The translations under genes were made by a program, and so were the position numbers. From assembly GCA_944372315.1 (NCBI GenBank), contig CALVYX010000101.1:1-10773 (forward strand): a DNA stretch of 10,773 bases, written 5' to 3'. Under the pieces are notes generated by a model. That model saw only the letters and a program-made list of their open reading frames with translations. It was not told where the DNA came from and made no database searches. Below, in pieces: positions 6,152 through 10,773 of the stretch (the first letter of the stretch is position 1; each line of letters begins with the position of its first letter). This DNA comes from an uncultured Bacilli bacterium (GTDB taxonomy: Bacteria; Bacillota_I; Bacilli_A; RF39; UBA660).

Positions 6152-6976
6152 ATGACTATTGATAGTATTTTATCGATTATTAATAAAACAGTGGATATTT
6201 TAATTGTTTGGTTAATATTTTATTATATATTGAAGAATATTAAGAATAATGTTAAATTAACTCTTATTTTTAAAGGAGTTATAATTATCGCTATTTTAAA
6301 AATAGCATCAGATATTTTTCATTTTGTAACAATTGGTTTATTGCTTGAATATATAATTATGTGGGGACCTTTAGCTTTAATAATTATTTTTCAACCAGAG
6401 ATAAGAACAGTATTAGAACAATTGGGAAGGAGCCAGTTATTAGGTAGACATAAAGTTTTAACTGTTGACGAACGTGAGCGACTTGTATATGAAATTGTTC
6501 AAGCTATGGATTATTTAAGAAAAGCTAGAATTGGTGCTTTAATAGTTATTGAGCGTGATATTAGTTTAGCAGATTATATTAATAGAGCAAAAAAAATATA
6601 TGGAGATTTATCTAGCGAATTATTAATATCATTATTTTTCCCAAACAATCCATTACATGATGGTGGAGTAATTATTCAAGGTGATAGAATAAGTTGTGCT
6701 GGAGCTGTTTTTCCTACTAGTAATAATATAAAAAATAATAAAAGATTAGGAACTAGACATAGAGCAGCAATAGGAATTACTGAAGAGACTGATTGTATTT
6801 CTTTAGTTGTATCAGAAGAAACCGGAAGATTATCTATTGCTGTAAAAGGTGAATTATTCTATAATTTATCACTTGATGACGTTAGAATGATGTTAATAGA
6901 CGAGTTAAGACCAAAACAAGAATCTGATTTTGAAGAAGATGTAAATGAGGAAGAGATATATGAAGAAAACAAGTAA
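6152..6976 (+). CDS. cdaA: Diadenylate cyclase CdaA (c-di-AMP synthase)
   Basis: CdaA is the membrane-bound enzyme that joins two ATP into c-di-AMP, which controls potassium, osmolyte and cell wall balance in Gram-positives. The 274-aa length is normal. Seen: three N-terminal membrane helices (about 10-28, 35-55, 60-82), a linker with FQPEIRTVLEQLGR near 85-98, and the DAC domain (about 105-250). The catalytic motif reads NPLHDGGVII with D170; the usual third residue of DGA is Gly172 here. GTRHRAAIGI carries the ATP-binding RHR at 202-204, and VVSEETGRLSIA follows. The C-terminal tail is very acidic. The start is set by AAAGGAG, 8 nt before ATG. The cdaR start codon overlaps its 3' end. All catalytic elements apart from the Ala-to-Gly change are intact, so activity is expected. 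Confidence 0.96.
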   Translation: MTIDSILSIINKTVDILIVWLIFYYILKNIKNNVKLTLIFKGVIIIAILKIASDIFHFVTIGLLLEYIIMWGPLALIIIFQPEIRTVLEQLGRSQLLGRHKVLTVDERERLVYEIVQAMDYLRKARIGALIVIERDISLADYINRAKKIYGDLSSELLISLFFPNNPLHDGGVIIQGDRISCAGAVFPTSNNIKNNKRLGTRHRAAIGITEETDCISLVVSEETGRLSIAVKGELFYNLSLDDVRMMLIDELRPKQESDFEEDVNEEEIYEENK

Positions 6977-8318
6977 TGGTAATAAGAAGAAAAATATATT
7001 TGTAAAACTTTTAGGAGTATTTGATCGTATTATAATAACTCCTATTACTAAATTAATTTTATTAATTACTGATTTCTTCAAAAATAATGGTCATGGATTT
7101 GAAAAAATATTAACTAATCGTCAAGCGTTAGTAATTATTTCATTAATTTGTGCTTTAATTACATTTTTTGCCATTGATAATAAATTTACAACATTAGTTG
7201 ACGATTCGGCTGAAATTTTATATGGTCAGCCAGTAAAAGCAATTTATAATGAAGAAGCTTTCGTTGTTGAAGGGTTACCAGAAACTGTAGATGTTACGTT
7301 AATTGGTAGAAAATGGGACGTTTATCTAGCTAAACAATATCCAGCAGATGAAGTTACTGTTGATTTAACAGGATTATCTCCCGGACAACATAGGGTAACA
7401 TTAAAATATGAACAATCAGTATCAAGTGTTAAATATAAATTAGATACTTCTACTGTTACTGTAACAATATATGAAAAAGTATCTGAAACTAGAGAGTTAA
7501 CAACAGATATTATTCATAAAGATAATTTAGATACTAAATTAAATATTGAAAGTGTAACTTTAAGTAGAGGTAATGTAATAATTAAAGGTGCTGCTGAAAG
7601 ATTAAAAGAAGTTGCATCCGTAAAAGCTTTAGTTGATGTTAATGATATTAGTAATCCTAGTGTTGGAAGTACAACCTTAACTGACGTACCACTAGTTGCG
7701 TATGATGAAAACGGACAAATAGTAGATGTAGAAATTGTTCCGGAAAAAGTAGATGCAGTAGTTAAAATTACTTCTCCAAGTAAAAAGGTTCCAATAAGAG
7801 TAATTCCTGAAGGTACTCCTGAAGGAAAAGCTGTAGAAACACTAGAGCCAAGTGTAAAAGAAGTGACAATATATGGTGATGAAGAAGCATTGTCAGATAT
7901 TGAGTACTTGCCAGTTAAAATTGATGTATCAAACGTTACTTCTGATAAAACTTATACAGTTAATTTAACTAAACCAACTGGTGTTAGAGAGATAAGTGTT
8001 AAGACACTAACAATAAAACTTACTTTAGGTGAAGTTGTTACTAAAGAAGTAGAGGGAATAAATATTAAGACAATAAACCTAGAAGATGGTTATAGTGTGC
8101 AAGCATTAAGTCAAGAATATAGTTCTATTTCTGTTATTGTACAAGGAAGCAACAAAGTATTAGATTCACTTGATTCTTCTACTATTCATGCTTATATCGA
8201 TCTGGAAGGATTAACCGAAGGAGAGCATGAAGTTGAAGTAAAAGTTGAAGGTGATGATACTAGATTAACTTATACACCGAGAATCAAAAAAGTAAAAATT
8301 AGAATTACTAGAAGTTAA
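6960..8318 (+). CDS. cdaR: CdaR, YbbR-domain regulator of CdaA
   Basis: CdaR is a membrane-anchored extracytoplasmic protein that interacts with CdaA and modulates its activity. At 452 aa it has one clear membrane helix (about 56-71, ALVIISLICALITFFA) followed by four YbbR-type beta repeats, at about 85-170, 175-260, 265-345 and 350-440, each of the form 'strand, GxxE, V..V.V.G'. The N-terminal cytoplasmic part, about 55 residues, contains a second hydrophobic stretch (24-38) and is longer than I expect for this family. The start at 6960 is preceded by AGGAAGAG. ATG 6945 is in frame but lies within or before that purine-rich site, so it is less likely. The 17-nt overlap with cdaA suggests translational coupling. 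In many Firmicutes glmM follows; here a terminator and OLE RNA follow instead. Confidence 0.94.
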   Translation: MKKTSNGNKKKNIFVKLLGVFDRIIITPITKLILLITDFFKNNGHGFEKILTNRQALVIISLICALITFFAIDNKFTTLVDDSAEILYGQPVKAIYNEEAFVVEGLPETVDVTLIGRKWDVYLAKQYPADEVTVDLTGLSPGQHRVTLKYEQSVSSVKYKLDTSTVTVTIYEKVSETRELTTDIIHKDNLDTKLNIESVTLSRGNVIIKGAAERLKEVASVKALVDVNDISNPSVGSTTLTDVPLVAYDENGQIVDVEIVPEKVDAVVKITSPSKKVPIRVIPEGTPEGKAVETLEPSVKEVTIYGDEEALSDIEYLPVKIDVSNVTSDKTYTVNLTKPTGVREISVKTLTIKLTLGEVVTKEVEGINIKTINLEDGYSVQALSQEYSSISVIVQGSNKVLDSLDSSTIHAYIDLEGLTEGEHEVEVKVEGDDTRLTYTPRIKKVKIRITRS

Positions 8319-8319
8319 C

Positions 8320-8352
8320 AAAAAAGTCGAAGGAATCTCCTTTGACTTTTTT
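8320..8352 (+). terminator. Intrinsic terminator of cdaA-cdaR
   Basis: A 15-bp stem (8320-8334 with 8338-8352, one G-U pair) with a 3-nt loop ends in six Ts and begins two bases after the cdaR stop. Its downstream arm contains the -35 box of the next promoter. Confidence 0.85.
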
Positions 8353-8370
8353 AAATAGTAATGATATAAT
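8342..8370 (+). promoter_or_regulatory. Promoter of OLE RNA and oapA
   Basis: TTGACT (8342-8347), a 17-bp spacer and TATAAT (8365-8370) with the extended TGA at 8362-8364: among the strongest promoters in the window. Transcription would start near 8377, where the gene-free structured region begins. Confidence 0.85.
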
Positions 8371-8376
8371 GTAACA

Positions 8377-8928
8377 CGAAATGGCGCACTATCCTAGTCG
8401 ATACATTTATTATGAAGACGAGGGTAAAATATCGTCAAAGAGCATAACTATGAAACGTCTGGTGTTTGCTTTTTACGCCCAGTAGAGGGTGAATGCTGGA
8501 TTTGAAGTGATTATGGGCGCTCGTAATGGCATACGATTCCGACCCATTTTTACGTGGAGACCTGTCTTTGTGAAGGACGATTAAGTGCTTTTACGAACCA
8601 GGATTAAACCTATCTTGTGGCTAAAGCTATGGATAGAGTAGCTTGGCTTGAGTGGTAATAGGGGATAGAGACAACCTGTTATATGGTGTACAGCATATAA
8701 CAGGTATTGCTACTTGAAACTATTATTGCAAAAAAGCATAATAATAGGGAGTATTGTTGAGGAAATCTCCTAGGGTGTAGATTAATATAAGATTGCAGTG
8801 TGTACTAAGTGGCAATCAAGTCATAGATAAGGTAACTTACTATTTATTCTTTTAAAAGGGAACTGCTCATTTGGTAACGAAGAGTAAGAATAAGGGAAAT
8901 CCAACTTGACCTAAAGACGCAAAGTTTA
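8377..8928 (+). ncRNA. ole: OLE RNA (ornate, large, extremophilic RNA)
   Basis: A region of about 550 nt without a credible reading frame, less AT-rich than its surroundings, lies between a strong promoter and oapA. This is exactly where OLE RNA sits in known genomes. OLE is a large noncoding RNA (about 600 nt) that binds OapA at the membrane and is linked to ethanol, cold and Mg2+ stress. Stems I can see: 8417-8421/8432-8436; 8476-8481/8514-8519; 8521-8525/8532-8536; 8564-8569/8573-8578; 8610-8614/8632-8636; 8638-8642/8709-8713; a 12-bp hairpin 8674-8685/8694-8705; 8720-8727/8740-8747; 8791-8796/8812-8817; 8844-8851/8886-8893; and two hairpins with GUAA loops (8828-8839, 8870-8881). The 3' stretch AACTTGACCTAAAGACGC resembles the conserved OLE end as I remember it. 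Ends are approximate: the 5' end comes from the promoter, the 3' end from loss of structure. Identification rests mainly on OapA next door plus size and structure; I could not run a covariance search. Confidence 0.85.
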
Positions 8929-8964
8929 TTATATTAATTGCCATTTCAATAATTAGAGGGGTAT

Positions 8965-9552
8965 ATGAAGAAAAAGAAATACAAAGAGAAGTATTCAAAT
9001 AAAGCAGGGAAAAAACCTATAAAAAGTAAAAAAGCCGTAAATTATAATTGGATTTTAAAAATAACAGCTATAACTTTTGCAATATCCTTTACTTTTTCAT
9101 TACTATCAGAATCTATTATACCCAATGTTAATATATTTATTAGTTTAGTCCTTATTTTATTATTCATAGGACTTGGTATATTATTTGATATCATAGGTGT
9201 AAGTATTACTGTAGCTGATCCTAAAACATTTCATTCCATGGCTTCTAAAAATATAAGAGGAGCAAAATTAGCAGTAAAACTTATTAAAAACGCAGAAAAA
9301 GTTTCTAGTTTTTGTAATGATGTTATAGGAGATATATGTGGAATAGTGAGTGGTTCTACCAGTGCTTCTATTGCAGTTATTTTATCTAGTAAATTTAATT
9401 TGAATTTAATGATAGTATCACTTATCATAACAGCACTAGTTGCTTCTATGACAATAGGTGGAAAGGCAATAGGAAAAAGTTTTGCTATTAACAAAAGTGA
9501 TTCAATTATATTTAGATTTTCATCTTTTTTGGCATTATTTTACAAAAAGTAG
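8965..9552 (+). CDS. oapA: OLE-associated membrane protein OapA
   Basis: OapA is the membrane partner of OLE RNA; it binds the RNA and holds the complex at the membrane. The 195-aa length is about normal. Seen: a very basic N-terminus (about 25 residues, rich in Lys), suited to RNA contact; membrane helices at about 29-48, 55-80 and 136-166; and the family motifs LFDIIGVSITVAD (73-85), FHSMAS (89-94), RGAKLAVKLIKNAEKV (98-113) and FCNDVIGDICGIVSG (116-130). The last includes the DxxxD pair D119 and D123, which I recall as functionally important in OapA. The start has AGAGGGG close upstream (GAGG ends 5 nt before ATG). No promoter or terminator lies between OLE and this gene, so both probably come from one transcript. 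A terminator overlaps the stop codon. The OLE partners OapB and OapC are not in this window. Confidence 0.93.
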   Translation: MKKKKYKEKYSNKAGKKPIKSKKAVNYNWILKITAITFAISFTFSLLSESIIPNVNIFISLVLILLFIGLGILFDIIGVSITVADPKTFHSMASKNIRGAKLAVKLIKNAEKVSSFCNDVIGDICGIVSGSTSASIAVILSSKFNLNLMIVSLIITALVASMTIGGKAIGKSFAINKSDSIIFRFSSFLALFYKK

Positions 9553-9573
9553 TAAAGAAAATTACTACTTTTT
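9544..9573 (+). terminator. Intrinsic terminator of OLE-oapA
   Basis: A perfect 12-bp stem (9544-9555 with 9562-9573) has a 6-nt loop, and its downstream arm ends in five Ts. The upstream arm contains the oapA stop codon. Confidence 0.85.
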
Positions 9574-9588
9574 CTTTGTCATTTTATG

Positions 9589-9617
9589 TTGAAACATTAT
9601 ATTAATTTTGTTATAAT
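9589..9617 (+). promoter_or_regulatory. Promoter of the surface-type protein gene
   Basis: TTGAAA (9589-9594), a 17-bp spacer and TATAAT (9612-9617), preceded by TGT, give a near-consensus extended promoter. The predicted start near 9624 gives a leader of about 17 nt. Confidence 0.82.
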
Positions 9618-9640
9618 TTAATAGAATTGGGTGTGATATG

Positions 9641-10773
9641 ATGGATAAAGACGAAATAGAAATACTGGATTTGGATGATAATGCAAAGGTGTCCGTTGTA
9701 AATGAAGTGACACCTTCTAATATAGATAATAAAGAAAATAAACCTAACAATGAAGTAGCAGGTGATAACATGGGTAGTAAAAAAGTAAAGAAAAGACGTT
9801 TGAAAAAGGGAATATTTCAAACGATTTTTTGCTTACTTAGTTTAGCTTTTATAATTGGTTGTTTTATTTTTTACGGTGGAAGATTAATTAAATATTATAA
9901 GATATATAATCCTAAAACTGATTCTGGTGAATCTGTTCAATTAATTTCTAATGCTTTAATTCAAGGGACACCAATTGTTGTTGAAGGACCTGGAATATAT
10001 CGTGAAAATGGTGTTTATGTTTATAAGGGTGAAGATGTTAATAATTACATTGAGTATTCTAATATGTTATGGAGAATTGTTAGAACTAATACTGATGGTT
10101 CACTTGAAATTATTTTGGATGATTATATTAACATTTTAGCTTGGGATTTTGAAGGAAATGATTATATCAATTCTGATATTCATAAATATTTAAACGAAGT
10201 ATTTATTAAACAATTAGATACTAGTGCTTTAATAAAAACTAGTATTTGTACTGATAAAATGGATAGTATTAATAATTTTACATGTAATGCTAAAAATATG
10301 GACTATTATGTCAAGTTATTACCAGCTAATGACTTTCTAAATAGTGTAGTTGATGAGTCAACATTTGTTGCAAAAGATGATGATTTAGTATGGTTAGGTA
10401 CTTCATCTGATAGTGAGAAAGTATGGCATACTAATGGTAGCAATATTTCAAGTTCTGAAGATCATAATACTTACTTTGTTAAACCTGTGGTAACTATTAA
10501 GAATTCAACTACTTTACTAGGTGGGGATGGTAGCAAAGATGATCCGTTTAGAATTCAAGAAGAAAATAAAAAAGTAAAAGTAGGTTCTTATGTTACTATT
10601 GATGAGGATACTTGGATAGTGTATGAAAAAGATGATGATAATATTAAATTAGTATATAGCACTTTATTTGATGAAGGATTAACTACTTATCGTTTTGATA
10701 CGGATGAACTTGAGTATGACCCAGACAGAGCTAATTCTTTAGCTGAATTATTAAATACCGAATTTTATGATTC
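9641..10773 (+). CDS. Membrane-anchored, probably extracellular repeat protein, partial at 3' end
   Basis: The gene runs off the right edge; 377 residues are visible. Order: an acidic cytoplasmic head (about 1-46), a basic stop (KKVKKRRLKKG), a membrane helix (about 60-79, with Cys), then a long outside region. The outside part starts with a segment around residue 142 reading YSNMLWRIVRTNTDGS and ends a first unit with FVKPVVTIKNS followed by GGDGSKDDPFRI near 290-307. A second unit then begins with a related WIVYEKDDDNIKLVYS. From memory, 'WRIVR.N.DG' plus 'PVVTI....GDGS..DPF' units are common in large surface proteins of uncultured gut Bacilli; their function is not known to me. Two Cys (SICTD, NFTCN) in the first unit could form a disulfide. 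ATG 9638 and 9641 are in frame and adjacent; GGGTG at 9629-9633 fits 9641 best. Charge order predicts N-in, C-out. Confidence 0.78.
   Translation, partial: MDKDEIEILDLDDNAKVSVVNEVTPSNIDNKENKPNNEVAGDNMGSKKVKKRRLKKGIFQTIFCLLSLAFIIGCFIFYGGRLIKYYKIYNPKTDSGESVQLISNALIQGTPIVVEGPGIYRENGVYVYKGEDVNNYIEYSNMLWRIVRTNTDGSLEIILDDYINILAWDFEGNDYINSDIHKYLNEVFIKQLDTSALIKTSICTDKMDSINNFTCNAKNMDYYVKLLPANDFLNSVVDESTFVAKDDDLVWLGTSSDSEKVWHTNGSNISSSEDHNTYFVKPVVTIKNSTTLLGGDGSKDDPFRIQEENKKVKVGSYVTIDEDTWIVYEKDDDNIKLVYSTLFDEGLTTYRFDTDELEYDPDRANSLAELLNTEFYD

Noticed and set aside
8377..8928. RNase P RNA, tmRNA or a self-splicing intron as the identity of the structured region
   Set aside because: The conserved RNase P core motifs, a tmRNA tag frame and a tRNA-like end are absent, and there is no intron-encoded protein. 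OapA directly downstream points to OLE.
9565..9820. Reverse-strand open frames around the last promoter
   Set aside because: They run antisense through a terminator, a strong + promoter and the start of the last gene; composition is AT-driven and no motif is visible.
1..10773. Mycoplasma-type code with TGA as tryptophan
   Set aside because: No stop here is TGA, but every gene is also open without any in-frame TGA, and Trp is encoded by TGG. Standard code suffices.
1..10773. tRNA, rRNA, CRISPR array, insertion sequence or phage attachment site
   Set aside because: No cloverleaf, rRNA core, regularly spaced repeats, transposase or terminal inverted repeats were seen on either strand.

Overview
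The window is very AT-rich, and its genes carry short leaders and near-consensus, extended -10 promoters. The protein set is typical of a low-GC Gram-positive: FemAB-type peptidoglycan aminoacyltransferases, CdaA/CdaR, a LytTR regulator and OapA. I infer an uncultured, probably gut-associated member of the Bacilli (RF39/Erysipelotrichales-like). This rests on gene content and on the style of the surface protein at the right edge, not on a phylogenetic marker. Standard code fits: all visible stops are TAA or TAG, and no reading frame needs TGA as tryptophan.

Left part (1-4444, + strand). The 3' part of a Zn/Cd-type P1B ATPase ends at an intrinsic terminator. Two separately promoted, paralogous FemAB-family enzymes (438 and 432 aa) follow. 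They probably add amino acids from aminoacyl-tRNA to the peptidoglycan precursor.

Middle (4443-5532). A two-way hairpin terminator separates the second fem gene from a convergent - strand unit. That unit holds a 38-codon small ORF and an orphan LytTR response regulator (REC plus LytTR). A pair of 9-bp direct repeats with a 12-bp spacer, the layout expected of a LytTR operator, lies just upstream of its likely promoter. The same intergenic region carries the promoter of the divergent Asn-rich membrane protein.

Right part (5533-8318, + strand). The Asn-rich one-TM protein is followed by cdaA and cdaR, the membrane c-di-AMP synthase and its YbbR-domain regulator. The two overlap by 17 nt. The usual third gene, glmM, is not here.

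Right end (8320-10773). The most notable element is a gene-free, structured stretch of about 550 nt at about 8377-8928, directly followed by a 195-aa protein with the diagnostic OapA motifs. I interpret it as OLE RNA, the large membrane-associated bacterial noncoding RNA, with its partner OapA. It is driven by a near-perfect promoter whose -35 box lies inside the cdaR terminator. A terminator closes the OLE-oapA unit. A new promoter then starts a membrane-anchored, probably surface-exposed protein that runs off the right edge.

Common theme: almost every gene concerns the envelope or ion balance (metal export, cell wall branching, c-di-AMP, OLE RNP). Most are short transcription units, with a terminator followed closely by the next promoter.
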